A stretch of DNA of 64,000 bases, taken from positions 62,001 through 126,000 of the forward strand of contig NZ_JARXZC010000008.1 of the NCBI RefSeq assembly GCF_029894335.1, in the 5' to 3' direction. The notes beneath the pieces were generated by a model. The model ran no database searches. It had not been told where the DNA came from and saw nothing but the letters and a program-made list of their open reading frames with translations. Of this stretch, positions 8,067 through 16,909 are shown piece by piece. Positions within the stretch are counted from its first letter, which is position 1, and each line of letters opens with the position of its first letter. Both the position numbers and the translations under genes were made by a program. The stretch is from Kitasatospora sp. MAP5-34. Lineage in GTDB: Bacteria > Actinomycetota > Actinomycetes > Streptomycetales > Streptomycetaceae.

Positions 8067-8810
8067 GTGGAGAAGGAACGGGAGACCCCGGGTCACGAAC
8101 AGCACCGCCGGAGCCCGGTGGCGGCGCTGCTCGGCGTGGTGGGTGAGCTGCTGATGACGGCGGGGCTGGTGCTGGCCCTGTTCGTCGGGTACTCGCTCTG
8201 GTGGACGGACGTGGTCGCGGAGGGCCGCTCCGGACAGGCCGGGGACAGACTGCGGCAGAGCTGGTCGGCACCGCCCGTACCGCGCCCCCCGGGCGCGCCG
8301 GAGGCCGCTCCCCCGGTGTACGCCGCCGGGGACGGGGTGGGCTTCCTGCACGTGCCCGCACTCGGCCGGGGCAACCAGACGCTGATCCGGATGGGAACGG
8401 ACCCGGACGTGCTCAACGAGGGCGTCGCCGGGGTCTACCAGCAGCCGTACCGCGCGGCGATGCCCTGGGACCCGGACGGCAACTTCGCCCTGGCGGCCCA
8501 CCGGGACGGGCACGGCGCCAGGTTCCACGACCTGGACCAGGTCGCCAAGGGCGACGCGATCGTGGTCGAGACCCGCGACAACTGGTACGTCTACCGGGTG
8601 GACGGCACCCTGCCGCAGACCTCCAGTTACGACACCGCCATCGTCGCGCCCGTCCCGGCGGAGTCGCCCTACCAGGGCCCCGGGCGCTACATCACGCTGA
8701 CCACCTGCACCCCCGTCTACACCTCCCGCTACCGCATGGCGGTCTGGGGCAGCCTGGTCCGCGTCGACGAGATGGACGCCCGGCGGACGCCGCCGCCGGA
8801 GCTGCGCTGA
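8067..8810 (+). CDS. Class E sortase (short form)
   Basis: 247 residues from GTG 8067. It has a short cytosolic tail, one membrane helix (LLMTAGLVLALFVGYSLWW), and the sortase domain with the catalytic His in FALAAHRDGHG, Cys in TLTTCTPVY and Arg in TSRYRM. It is paralogous to the preceding sortase and lacks its long N-terminal tail. In S. coelicolor two class E sortases at the corresponding locus act redundantly in aerial hyphae formation; the same is inferred here. The start has no strong ribosome site, which suggests translational coupling or uncertainty of a few codons. Confidence 0.92.
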   Translation: MEKERETPGHEQHRRSPVAALLGVVGELLMTAGLVLALFVGYSLWWTDVVAEGRSGQAGDRLRQSWSAPPVPRPPGAPEAAPPVYAAGDGVGFLHVPALGRGNQTLIRMGTDPDVLNEGVAGVYQQPYRAAMPWDPDGNFALAAHRDGHGARFHDLDQVAKGDAIVVETRDNWYVYRVDGTLPQTSSYDTAIVAPVPAESPYQGPGRYITLTTCTPVYTSRYRMAVWGSLVRVDEMDARRTPPPELR

Positions 8811-8819
8811 CCTGCGAGG

Positions 8820-8850
8820 TTTTCTAGTGGTCAACATGACCACTAGAAAA
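8820..8850. repeat. Perfect 14-bp-arm palindrome
   Basis: TTTTCTAGTGGTCA (8820-8833) and its exact complement (8837-8850) separated by ACA. It starts 10 bases after the sortase stop and overlaps the first codons of the gene remnant that follows. It is AT-richer than its surroundings. It could be an operator for a dimeric regulator or a 3' stem-loop of the sortase transcript. Confidence 0.85.
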
Positions 8851-8985
8851 TTGCCGGGGCGCGGAGTCGTGGTGTTCCCCCGGCGGGCGGTCCTCAACGT
8901 GGCGATGCTGCTGCGGGACAGCGAGGTGGCCCGGCAGGTGCGGGGACGGTTGCTGGACCTGGCGGAGCGGCCCGAGGCGAGCACC
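8836..8985 (+). pseudogene. Truncated relative of the gene at the left edge
   Basis: From ATG 8836 the frame reads MTTRKLPGRGVVVFPRRAVL and continues NVAMLLRDSEVARQVRGRLL. Over the last part it matches the visible start of the protein at 1-309 nearly residue for residue (AVLN.AMLLRDSEVAR.VR..LLD). After about residue 45 the similarity ends and the frame runs as Gly/Arg low complexity through the pknB terminator hairpin. Both the expected N-terminal domain and the C-terminal helical tail are missing, so this is most likely a gene remnant. Confidence 0.6.
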
Positions 8986-9003
8986 GGGCGGGGTACAGAG
9001 GGG

Positions 9004-9048
9004 GCGGGGGCGGTAAGAGGGACAGGTTGTCCCTCTTACCGCCCCCGC
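9004..9048 (-). terminator. Strong terminator of the pknB operon
   Basis: Perfect 21-bp inverted repeat (arms 9004-9024 and 9028-9048, centred on GAGGGACA-GGT-TGTCCCTC). It lies 26 bases beyond the pknB stop and is symmetric, so it can also stop transcription coming from the sortase side. Confidence 0.85.
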
Positions 9049-9073
9049 GCCCTGTCCGTCGTGGGTCGGGCGC

Positions 9074-11143
9074 CTACTGCCCCGGCGGCGGGCTGCCGGG
9101 GCCCTGGCCCGGGGTCTTGTCGGCGGCGCGGGTGAAGAGGGTGATGACGGTGCCGGGGGGCTGCTGGCTGCCGGCGGCGGGGGTGCTGTACATCACGATG
9201 GAGTTCGGGTCCGGCGGGCTGAGCGGGCCGAGGGTGTAGTTGAGGCCCAGACCCTGCAGCTGCTTGATGGCTTCCTTGAGGGTCACGTTCTGCAGCGGCG
9301 GGACGGTCGCGTTCTGGGCCATCTTGCCGACCGTGATGGTGACGTTCGCGCCCTTCTTGAGGGAGCCGCTCTTGGGCGACTGGTCGATGACCACGCCGTC
9401 CTTGGTCTGGTCGGTGACGGTCTGCGTCTTGGGCACCGCGTTGAAGCCCGCGTCGCTGAGGGCCTGGGTCGCGGCGTCCTGCTGCTGGCCGATGACGTTC
9501 GGCACCGGGGTCTTGCCCTGCCCGGAGGAGACCACCAGGTTGATGGCGGTGCCCGGGGCGGCGGTGCCGCTCGGGTCCGTCGAGATGACCGAGTCCTGGG
9601 GGACGGTGTCGCTGGCCTGGTAGGTGGTGTTGCCGACGGTGAAGCCGGCTGCGGTGATGGCGGTGGCCGCGTCGCTCGAGGACTTCCCCCGGACGTCCGG
9701 GACGGCGCTCGAGGTCGGGGCGGCGGCGATGTGGAGCTTGATCGTGCCGTCGGGCGCGATCAGGAGACCGGCGGCCGGCTCCTGGGTGCAGACCTGGCCG
9801 ACCTTGATGGTCGCGTCCGGGCAGGGGATCTGGTCGACCTGGGCGGCCTGGAGCTTGGCGTTCTGGGCCTTCGCCGCAGCCTGGGCGTCGGTCAGGGTCT
9901 TGCCGACCAGGTTGGGGACGGAGACCTTGCCGGCGGCGCCACCGCCCGTCTTGGTCATCGCCGCGACCACGAAGTACGCGCCGACCAGGACCAGCACCGC
10001 CGCGACGGCGAGGATGATCCAGGAGGTGTTGTTCTTCTTCGGGGAGTCCTGGCGACGGCCGCCACGGTCGTAGCCGTCGTCGTAGCCGCCGCCGTTGTCG
10101 GGGTAGCCGGTGTCCTGGTAGCCGTAGCCCTGCTGCGGGCCGCCGACCTGGGGCAGCATGGTGGTCGCGCCGGCCGGGCCCTGCTGCGGGAGCAGGTTGG
10201 TCTGGCCGTACGGGTCGTGCTGCGCCGGGTAGCCCTGCTGGTCGTAGCCGTAGCCCTGGGCGCCCATGCCGTACGCGGCGGCCTGCTGGGCGGCGGCGAC
10301 CGGGAGGCCGTCGAGGAAGCGCTCGATGTCGTCGCGCATCTCGTCGGCGCTCTGGTACCGGTAGTCGCGGTCCTTGGTGAGTGCCTTGAGCACGATCGCG
10401 TCGATCTCGGGCCGCAGCTCGGGGTCGTACGTGGACGGCGGCAGCGCCTCCTCGCGGACGTGCTGGTACGCCACCGCGACCGGGGAGTCGCCGACGAACG
10501 GCGGCCGGACGGCCAGCAGCTCGTACAGCAGGCAGCCGGTGGAGTAGATGTCGGAGCGCGCGTCGACCTGCTCGCCCTTGGCCTGCTCGGGGGAGAGGTA
10601 CTGGGCGGTGCCGATGACGGCCGAGGTCTGCGTCATCGTCATGCCGGCGTCACCCATCGCACGGGCGATGCCGAAGTCCATGACCTTGACGTTGCCCTGC
10701 CGGGTGAGCATCACGTTCGCGGGCTTGATGTCGCGGTGCACGATGCCGGCCCGGTGCGAGTACTCCAGCGCCTGCAGGATGCCGATGGTCATCTCGAGCG
10801 CGCGCTCGGGCAGCAGACGTCGGCCGGAGTGCAGCAGCTCGCGCAGGGTGGAGCCCTCGACGTACTCCATCACGATGTACGGGATGGAGATGCCGTCGAT
10901 GTAGTCCTCGCCGGTGTCGTACACGGCGACGATGGCGGGGTGGTTCAGTGAGGCCGCCGACTGTGCCTCGCGGCGGAAGCGGGCCTGGAACGAGGGATCC
11001 CGGGCCATGTCGGCCCGGAGCGTCTTCACTGCGACGGAGCGGCCGAGCCGGCTGTCATGGGCGAGGTAGACCTCGGCCATGCCGCCGCGTCCGAGGACGC
11101 CGCCGAGCTCGTACCTGCCGCCGAGGCGACGAGGCTCTTCCAT
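9074..11143 (-). CDS. pknB: Serine/threonine protein kinase PknB with PASTA repeats
   Basis: 689 residues from ATG 11143 (start MEEPRRLGGRYELG, with GGAGAGGG upstream). The kinase domain (about 10-275) shows the Gly loop GRGGMAEVYLA, the Lys in VAVKTL, the catalytic loop HRDIKPANVML, DFGIA, an activation loop with several Thr (GMTMTQTSAVIGTAQYLSPE) and the APE-equivalent SPEQ. A Gln/Tyr/Gly-rich linker follows, then one membrane helix (WIILAVAAVLVLVGAYFVV, about 405) and four extracellular PASTA units that bind peptidoglycan fragments or lipid II. It is the last gene of the fha-pstP-rodA-pbpA-pknB operon and phosphorylates growth and division proteins. The frame extends 52 codons upstream without family similarity. 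Confidence 0.96.
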   Translation of the reverse strand: MEEPRRLGGRYELGGVLGRGGMAEVYLAHDSRLGRSVAVKTLRADMARDPSFQARFRREAQSAASLNHPAIVAVYDTGEDYIDGISIPYIVMEYVEGSTLRELLHSGRRLLPERALEMTIGILQALEYSHRAGIVHRDIKPANVMLTRQGNVKVMDFGIARAMGDAGMTMTQTSAVIGTAQYLSPEQAKGEQVDARSDIYSTGCLLYELLAVRPPFVGDSPVAVAYQHVREEALPPSTYDPELRPEIDAIVLKALTKDRDYRYQSADEMRDDIERFLDGLPVAAAQQAAAYGMGAQGYGYDQQGYPAQHDPYGQTNLLPQQGPAGATTMLPQVGGPQQGYGYQDTGYPDNGGGYDDGYDRGGRRQDSPKKNNTSWIILAVAAVLVLVGAYFVVAAMTKTGGGAAGKVSVPNLVGKTLTDAQAAAKAQNAKLQAAQVDQIPCPDATIKVGQVCTQEPAAGLLIAPDGTIKLHIAAAPTSSAVPDVRGKSSSDAATAITAAGFTVGNTTYQASDTVPQDSVISTDPSGTAAPGTAINLVVSSGQGKTPVPNVIGQQQDAATQALSDAGFNAVPKTQTVTDQTKDGVVIDQSPKSGSLKKGANVTITVGKMAQNATVPPLQNVTLKEAIKQLQGLGLNYTLGPLSPPDPNSIVMYSTPAAGSQQPPGTVITLFTRAADKTPGQGPGSPPPGQ

Positions 11144-11413
11144 AGTTCCGACCCTCTCCCTCACCGGCTGGTGAGGATGTGACGTAGGTGTCCCCGCACG
11201 CTCTGTTGGACGCCGCCGACGCCACGCTGGTTCTGGTGACCTCGGCCTCACGGCCGGGGCCGTGAGTGGGCAGCGGGTAGACCCGCTGCTTGCGGACACG
11301 CTACCGGTCGCGCACCCGACAACCGGCCCCGGCTGTCGGCATGTGACCGGACCGGTATCCGGGCGGCGGCTCTCGCGGATCCAAGTGTGACAAATGGCCG
11401 GGGGTGGAGACGG

Positions 11414-12874
11414 CTACTTGTTCAACACCGCCTCCATGATCGACTTGGCGATCGGGGCCGCGATGCCGCCGCCGCTGATCTCGTTGCTCTGGGCCGCGCC
11501 GTCCTCGACCACCACCGCGACCGCGACCGGCGAGCTGTTGCCGACCTTGGCGTACGAGACGAACCAGGCGAACGGCAGCCCGCTGTTGTCCTGGCCGTGC
11601 TGGGCGGTGCCGGTCTTGCCGCCGACGGTGACGCCGTCGATCTGCGCCTTCTTGCCGGTGCCGTCCTGGACCACGGACTCCATCATCTGCTGCAGCTTCT
11701 GCGCGGTGGCCGGGCTGACGGGCTGGCTCAGCTGGTGCGGCGAGTGCTTGGAGATGGTGGTGAGGTTGGCCGCGCGCTCCTCGTCGACGAGGTACGGCTC
11801 CATCTCGCTGCCGTTGTTGGCGATCGCCGCCGCGACCATCGCCATCTGGAGCGGGGTGGCCTGGGTGTTGTGCTGGCCGATCGAGTCCTGGGCGGTGCCG
11901 TCCGGCGAGGAGTTGAGCGGGAAGGTGCTCTTCGCGACGCTGATCGGGATGGTGAGCTTGGGGTTGTTGAAGCCGAACTTCTCGGCCTCGGCCCGCATCT
12001 TGTCCTTGCCGAGATCGGCGCCGATCTTGCCGTAGACCGTGTTGCAGGAGATCGCCAGCGCGTACTTGAGCGTGGCGTTCGCGCACTGCTCGTCCGGGCT
12101 GTCGTTGTTCAGCGGCGTGTTGGTGCCCGGCAGGATGTACGTCTGCGGGGTGTCGGTGGCGTCGTCCGGGCTCTGGTACTTGCCGTTCTCGAACGCCGCC
12201 GCCGCCGTGACCAGCTTGAAGGTCGAGCCGGGCGGATAGGTCTGCGACAGCGCCCGGTTGAGCATCGGAGCGTTCTTGTCGGCGTTCAGCGTGGTCCAGG
12301 CCTTGGAGTCGGCGTCGCTCTGGCCGGCGATGGTCGACGGGTCGTACGAGGGCGTGGAGACCAGCGCGAGGATGGCGCCGGTGCGCGGGTCGATGGCGAC
12401 CGCCGCGCCCTTCTTGTCACCCAGGCCGTCGAAGGCGGCCTTCTGCGCCTTGGCGTCGATCGTGGTGACCACGTCGCCGCCCTGCTTCTGCTTGCCCGTC
12501 AGCATGTCGAGGGTGTTGCGGAAGAACAGCCGGGAGTCGGTGCCTGACAGGATGCCGTCCTCGATGGACTCCAGCTGGGTGCTGCCGAACGACTGCGAGG
12601 AGTAGCCGGTGACCGGGGCGTACATCGGGCCGTCGGTCCAGCCCTGCTTGTACTTGAAGCGGTAGCCGTTCACGAAGTCGGACTTCGTGACCGGGTTGCC
12701 GCTCACGATGATGTTGCCGCGCGGGTAGGCGTAGCGGTCGAACTTGTTCCGGTCGTTGTGGCTGTTCAACGCGTAGGTGTTGGCCTCGACGCCCTGCACC
12801 CAGTTGGTGCGGACCATCAGGGCGAGGATCAGTACGAGGCAGAAGATCGAGACCCGCCGGATTGGCTTGTTCAC
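11414..12874 (-). CDS. pbpA: Penicillin-binding protein 2 (class B transpeptidase)
   Basis: 486 residues from ATG 12874. One N-terminal membrane anchor (VSIFCLVLILALMV) is followed by the dimerisation domain (YAYPRGNIIVSG) and the transpeptidase domain. The three active-site motifs are present: PPGSTFKLV (nucleophile Ser, about residue 220), ISCNTVYGK (SxN) and VGGKTGTAQ (KTG, about residue 420). It cross-links peptidoglycan and is the expected partner of the RodA-type polymerase encoded immediately upstream. It lies 157 bases after rodA and about 270 bases before pknB. Confidence 0.95.
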   Translation of the reverse strand: MNKPIRRVSIFCLVLILALMVRTNWVQGVEANTYALNSHNDRNKFDRYAYPRGNIIVSGNPVTKSDFVNGYRFKYKQGWTDGPMYAPVTGYSSQSFGSTQLESIEDGILSGTDSRLFFRNTLDMLTGKQKQGGDVVTTIDAKAQKAAFDGLGDKKGAAVAIDPRTGAILALVSTPSYDPSTIAGQSDADSKAWTTLNADKNAPMLNRALSQTYPPGSTFKLVTAAAAFENGKYQSPDDATDTPQTYILPGTNTPLNNDSPDEQCANATLKYALAISCNTVYGKIGADLGKDKMRAEAEKFGFNNPKLTIPISVAKSTFPLNSSPDGTAQDSIGQHNTQATPLQMAMVAAAIANNGSEMEPYLVDEERAANLTTISKHSPHQLSQPVSPATAQKLQQMMESVVQDGTGKKAQIDGVTVGGKTGTAQHGQDNSGLPFAWFVSYAKVGNSSPVAVAVVVEDGAAQSNEISGGGIAAPIAKSIMEAVLNK

Positions 12875-13031
12875 GAGTCGGCTCCCTTCTTCCGTGTCGG
12901 TCGGTCGGTGGTGGTGGTCAGGTGTCTGACGGTGGTCGCGTGTCGGTCGGCCGTCGGGTGCCGGTAGGTGGGCACGCGTCGGTCGGTGGTCGCGCAGACA
13001 CAGTCAAGCGCACAGTCAAGCGCACATTCAT
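12875..13031. repeat. Low-complexity repeat spacer between rodA and pbpA
   Basis: The 157-base spacer is built of short degenerate repeats: several copies of GTCGGTCGG and GGTGGTCG, and a direct repeat CACAGTCAAGCG at about 13010-13034 region boundary. It lies inside the operon, so it is transcribed. No coding potential or clear ribosome-site duplication beyond the pbpA GAAGGGAG site is seen. Confidence 0.5.
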
Positions 13032-14477
13032 TCACGCGTCCGCAGCCCGGGTCGGTTCCGGCGTGGGCGCCGGGTGTGGCGCGGGGGCGGCCGGGCGGCG
13101 GGCGCTGTCGCTGATCTTGATCAGGATCGCGATCAGCGCCCAGTTGGCGACCACCGACGAGCCGCCCTGGGCCAGGAACGGCATGGTCATACCGGTCAGT
13201 GGGATCAGCCCGGTGACGCCGCCCGCCACCACGAAGACCTGCAGCGCGAACGCCGACGAGAGCCCGACGGCGAGCAGCTTGCCGAACGGGTCGCGGGCCG
13301 CGACCGCCGTCCGCAGGCCGCGCTGGACGATCAGCCCGTACAGCAGGAAGAGCGCCATCATCCCGGCCAGCCCGAGTTCCTCGCCGAAGGAGCCGAGGAT
13401 GAAGTCGCTCTTCGCGGCGAACTGGATCAGCCAGGAGCGGCCCTGGCCGAGGCCGGCGCCGGTGACGCCACCGGAGCCGAAGGCCATCAGGGTCTGGCCG
13501 ATCTGTTCGGTGGAACCCGGCGGCGCCTTGGGGCCGAACGCCGCCATCGGGTGCAGCCAGGCGTCGATCCGGATCCTTACGTGCTGCTCGGAGCGGGCGA
13601 CCACGGCCGCGCCGCCGACCGACATCAGCAGGCCGAAGACGATCCAGCTGGTGCGCTCGGTGGCGACGTAGAGCATCACCACGAAGAGGCCGAAGAACAG
13701 GAAGGAGGTGCCGAGGTCGGTCTCGAAGACCAGGATCAGGATCGAGAGCAGCCAGACCACGACGATCGGTCCGAGGTCACGCCCGCGCGGCAGGTAGATG
13801 CCGAGCAGGCGGTGGCTGGCGAGGGCCAGGGCGTCCCGTTTGACCATCAGGTAGCCGGCGAAGAACACCGCCAGGATGATCTTCGCGAACTCGCCGGGCT
13901 GGAACGAGAAGCCGCCCAGGTGGATCCAGATCTTCGCGCCGTAGTCCTCCCGGCGGGCCGGGAAGAAGGCGGGCGCGGCGAGCAGCACCAGGGCGACGGC
14001 CATCGAGATGTAGGTGTAGCGCTGCAGGATCCGGTGGTCCTTGAGCAGCACGACGACGCCGATGAACAGCGCGATGCCCAGACCCGACCACATCAGTTGG
14101 TTCGCCGCCGCCGGGAAGTTGCCGCGCAGCAGCGGTCCGGCCTTGTCGAGCCGCCAGATCATCACCAGGCCGAGCCCGTTGAGCAGGGTGGCGAGCGGTA
14201 GCAGCAGCGGGTCGGCGTACGGCGCGAAGCGGCGCATCACCAGGTGTGCGACCAGGGCCAGCGCCCCCATGCCGAGCCCGTACTCCAGCATCCCGGCGGG
14301 GACCTTCCGGTCCATCGCGAAGCCGACGTTGGCGTACGCGCAGACCGGCAGCAGCACCGCGAAGGCCAGCAGGGCCAGCTCGGTGCCCCGGCGGCCCCGC
14401 GCCCGCTGCGGGGTGATCGGAGTGGTCGCCCGCCACGGACGGCGCCCGGCGCGGCCGCGAAGGTCCAGGATGCTCAC
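13032..14477 (-). CDS. rodA: SEDS-family peptidoglycan polymerase (FtsW/RodA/SpoVE)
   Basis: 481 residues from ATG 14477, with about ten to twelve hydrophobic helices. SEDS signatures are visible: the long central loop with GGFSFQPGEFAKIILAVFF (the PxExxK-like region), the FETDLGTSFLFF segment with the catalytic-type Asp, GLGQGRSW, DFILGSFGEELGLAG, and the closing IPLTGMTMPFLAQGGSS. It polymerises glycan strands from lipid II with a class B PBP. The gene pair rodA-pbpA inside the kinase operon matches actinobacterial gene order. The C-terminal tail is Pro/Ala-rich. Confidence 0.95.
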   Translation of the reverse strand: MSILDLRGRAGRRPWRATTPITPQRARGRRGTELALLAFAVLLPVCAYANVGFAMDRKVPAGMLEYGLGMGALALVAHLVMRRFAPYADPLLLPLATLLNGLGLVMIWRLDKAGPLLRGNFPAAANQLMWSGLGIALFIGVVVLLKDHRILQRYTYISMAVALVLLAAPAFFPARREDYGAKIWIHLGGFSFQPGEFAKIILAVFFAGYLMVKRDALALASHRLLGIYLPRGRDLGPIVVVWLLSILILVFETDLGTSFLFFGLFVVMLYVATERTSWIVFGLLMSVGGAAVVARSEQHVRIRIDAWLHPMAAFGPKAPPGSTEQIGQTLMAFGSGGVTGAGLGQGRSWLIQFAAKSDFILGSFGEELGLAGMMALFLLYGLIVQRGLRTAVAARDPFGKLLAVGLSSAFALQVFVVAGGVTGLIPLTGMTMPFLAQGGSSVVANWALIAILIKISDSARRPAAPAPHPAPTPEPTRAADA

Positions 14478-14501
14478 GGGCTGACCGCCCGCTGCCCGTC
14501 G

Positions 14502-14585
14502 CCTGATGTCCGTTGCCTGATGTCCGCCGCCCGAGGTCCGCTACCCGAGGTCCGCTGTCTGAAGTCTGCTGCCTGAGGTCTGCCG
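14502..14585. repeat. Six tandem 14-bp repeats between pstP and rodA
   Basis: Exactly six consecutive 14-base units (consensus cctgaggtccgctg) fill 14502-14585 and end directly at the pstP stop codon (14586-14588). The units differ from each other by 1 to 5 bases, with no indels. The array makes up most of the transcribed 108-base spacer before rodA. Confidence 0.9.
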
Positions 14586-16223
14586 TTACTTCGCCGGGCA
14601 GTTGCCCGCCAGCGTCTGTTCCTGCGGGGTGAGCGTCGGAGCGGTGCCGGACCCGGCGGCCGTGGGGGTGCCCGTCGCCTGGTTCGGGATGGCGGCGCTC
14701 GGGCTGGGGCTCGGGCCGGTGGTGCGGAATCCGACGCTGGTCACCGGGGCGCCGCCCGTGCTCGCGGTCGGCGTCGTGCCGGGGGTCTGCGTGCCGGTGG
14801 CGCCGTCGGCGACCTTCTTGCACACCGCCGCCTGGGCGCTCAGGTGCTGGACCTGATCGCGGGCGTCGTCCAGGCTCTTGGCCTGGATGGTGTCGGTGAC
14901 CTGGGTCCGTTGGTAGGCGGGCAGGTACTTGAGCTGGACGTCGCCGAACTGCTGGTAGACCGAGGAGAGGCTCAGACCCGCGAGGTTCTGGTTGACGCCC
15001 CGGTACACCGCGACGACATCGCCGTCCGCGCCGACGTAGTACTGGTCCTGGGTCCAGCGCCAGCCGAAGTAGCCGCCTCCGCCGAGCAGGCCGAGCGTGA
15101 CGGCGACGGCCAGGGTGACCTTCAGCCAGCGGCCCTTGCGGCGCGGCTGGTCCTCGTCCTCGGCGTCGTAGTCGTCGTCGTACGCCTGCGGCTCGGCGTC
15201 GCCGAAGGTGCCGTACGCGCCGGAGCCGTCGCCGTAGCCCTCGCCGCCGTAGCCGTCCGGGTACCCGTCGCCGTAGCCCTCGGCGGGGCCGAAGCCGGGG
15301 GCCGCGCCGTCGTAGCCGCTGGCCGGGCCGAAGGAGCCCTGCGGGCTCTGCGGGCTCTGCGGCGGGCGGCCGAGGCCGGACGCCCGGCCGGCCGGGGTGT
15401 TCAGGATGAAGTGGTCGTGCGCCGTGGACGGCGGCGCCTCGGCGACCGCGCCGACGACCACCGGGACGTCGGCGAGCCGGCCGCTGAGGGTGTCGGTGGC
15501 GCCGACGTCGATCACGTCCGCGACGATGCAGGTGATGTTGTCCGGGCCGCCGCCGCGCAGGGCGAGCTGGATCAGTTCCTGGATGGTCTGCTCGGGGGAG
15601 TAGAAGCTCCCGAGCGTCTCCTCCAGGGTCTGGTGGCTGACCGGGCCGGACAGGCCGTCGGAGCAGATCAGGTACCGGTCGCCGGCCCGGACCTCGCGGA
15701 TCGACAGGTCGGGCTCGACCTGGCCGCGGCCGTCCAGCGCGCGCATCAGCAGGGAGCGCTGCGGGTGGGTCTCGGCCTCCTCCGGGGTGATCCGGCCCTC
15801 GTCGACCAGGCGCTGCACCCAGGTGTGGTCCTGGGTGATCTGGTCGAGGCGGCCGTCGCGCAGCAGGTAGGCCCGGGAGTCGCCGACGTGGACCAGGCCC
15901 ATCCGCTGGCCGGTCCAGAGCAGCGCGGTGAGGGTGCAGCCCATGCCTTCGAGCTGCGGGTCCTCGTCGACCATCTGGCGCAGGCGCTCGTTGGCGCCCT
16001 GCACGGCGTCGTTCAGCAGGGTGAGCAGGTCGGCGCCGGGGACGTCCTCGTCCAGCCGGACGATCGCGCCGAGTGCCTCGGAGGACGCGACCTCGCCGGC
16101 CGCCGCACCGCCCATGCCGTCGGCGACGGCGAGCAGCCGGGGCCCGGCGTAGCCGGAGTCCTCGTTCCCCTCCCGGATCAGGCCCTTGTGGGAACCGGCG
16201 GCGAAGCGCAGCACGAGGCTCAT
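14586..16223 (-). CDS. pstP: PP2C-family Ser/Thr phosphatase PstP
   Basis: 545 residues from ATG 16223 behind AGAGGGAGA. The cytosolic catalytic domain (about 1-240) starts MSLVLRFAAGSHKGLIREGN and shows metal-binding Asp residues in EDSGYA, VADGMGG, CSDGL and GGPDNITCIVADV. An acidic, Tyr/Gly/Asp-rich linker with DDDYDAEDEDQ follows, then one membrane helix (VTLAVAVTLGLLGGGGYFGW, about 360) and an outside domain ending in a Thr/Pro/Ser-rich tail. It reverses PknB phosphorylation. It is longer than M. tuberculosis PstP mainly in the linker and outside tail. Confidence 0.95.
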   Translation of the reverse strand: MSLVLRFAAGSHKGLIREGNEDSGYAGPRLLAVADGMGGAAAGEVASSEALGAIVRLDEDVPGADLLTLLNDAVQGANERLRQMVDEDPQLEGMGCTLTALLWTGQRMGLVHVGDSRAYLLRDGRLDQITQDHTWVQRLVDEGRITPEEAETHPQRSLLMRALDGRGQVEPDLSIREVRAGDRYLICSDGLSGPVSHQTLEETLGSFYSPEQTIQELIQLALRGGGPDNITCIVADVIDVGATDTLSGRLADVPVVVGAVAEAPPSTAHDHFILNTPAGRASGLGRPPQSPQSPQGSFGPASGYDGAAPGFGPAEGYGDGYPDGYGGEGYGDGSGAYGTFGDAEPQAYDDDYDAEDEDQPRRKGRWLKVTLAVAVTLGLLGGGGYFGWRWTQDQYYVGADGDVVAVYRGVNQNLAGLSLSSVYQQFGDVQLKYLPAYQRTQVTDTIQAKSLDDARDQVQHLSAQAAVCKKVADGATGTQTPGTTPTASTGGAPVTSVGFRTTGPSPSPSAAIPNQATGTPTAAGSGTAPTLTPQEQTLAGNCPAK

Positions 16224-16366
16224 ACGGACCGGGTCTCCCTCTGGATCCCACCCTGGCGATGGGTGCGCACCGCGTCGGCGCGCACGGAAGCGGCAGCGTG
16301 GCAGCCGCGCCGGGTGCTCCCGGGGCGGCGGCTGTTCTTGGACGGTGTGCTGTCCCTCATGCGCTA

Positions 16367-16897
16367 CTACTTCCGCAGTTCGATGACGGTCCTGCCGATA
16401 CGGATCGGCATTCCCGGCTGGAGCGGCATCGGCACGGTGAGCCGCTGCCGGTCCAGATAGGTGCCGTTGGTGGAGCCTAGATCCTCGACCGTCCACTGCC
16501 CAGTCTGGTCCGGGTAGATCCTGGCATGCCGGGAGGACGCGTAGTCGTCGTCGAGCACGATCGTGGAGTCGTGTGCCCGGCCGAGCGTGATGGTCTGCCC
16601 CTGCAGGGCGACCGTGGTGCCGGCCAGCGAACCCTGCACGACGACCAGCTGGGTCGGCGCTCCCCGGCGCTGCCGGGGCTGGGCCTGGGTGGCGGCGGTC
16701 TGCTGCGGCCGGTCCGCCTGCGCGGGCCGGGCCGGGCCGGGGCCGGTGGCGGGTGCGGCGGCGCCCCGGCGCGAGGAGCGCGGGTTCACCTTGGTGCCGA
16801 ACAGGTCACTGCGGATCACCTGCACAGCGACGATGACGAACAGCCACAGCACGGCCAGGAAGCCCAGCCGCATGACTGTCAGGGTCAGTTCTGACAT
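16367..16897 (-). CDS. fhaB: FHA domain protein FhaB
   Basis: 176 residues from ATG 16897. An N-terminal membrane helix (LGFLAVLWLFVIVAVQVI), a Pro/Gln/Arg-rich linker (about 35-85) and one C-terminal FHA domain. The FHA motifs are GRAHDSTIVLDDDYASSRHARI and DLGSTNGTYLDR. FHA domains bind phosphothreonine; FhaB/FipA is a PknB-linked division and wall-synthesis adaptor in mycobacteria. It lies 12 bases after fhaA, and 143 bases separate it from pstP. Confidence 0.94.
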   Translation of the reverse strand: MSELTLTVMRLGFLAVLWLFVIVAVQVIRSDLFGTKVNPRSSRRGAAAPATGPGPARPAQADRPQQTAATQAQPRQRRGAPTQLVVVQGSLAGTTVALQGQTITLGRAHDSTIVLDDDYASSRHARIYPDQTGQWTVEDLGSTNGTYLDRQRLTVPMPLQPGMPIRIGRTVIELRK

Positions 16898-16909
16898 AGG
16901 TGGCCCGCT

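Noticed and set aside
8827..9135. Open frame after the sortase as a complete gene
   Set aside because: Only about 40 residues resemble a relative. The rest is translation of a terminator hairpin and the 3' end of pknB, so it is called a remnant.
12875..13031. CRISPR-like array between rodA and pbpA
   Set aside because: Units are short, irregular and without spacers. No cas gene is present in the window.
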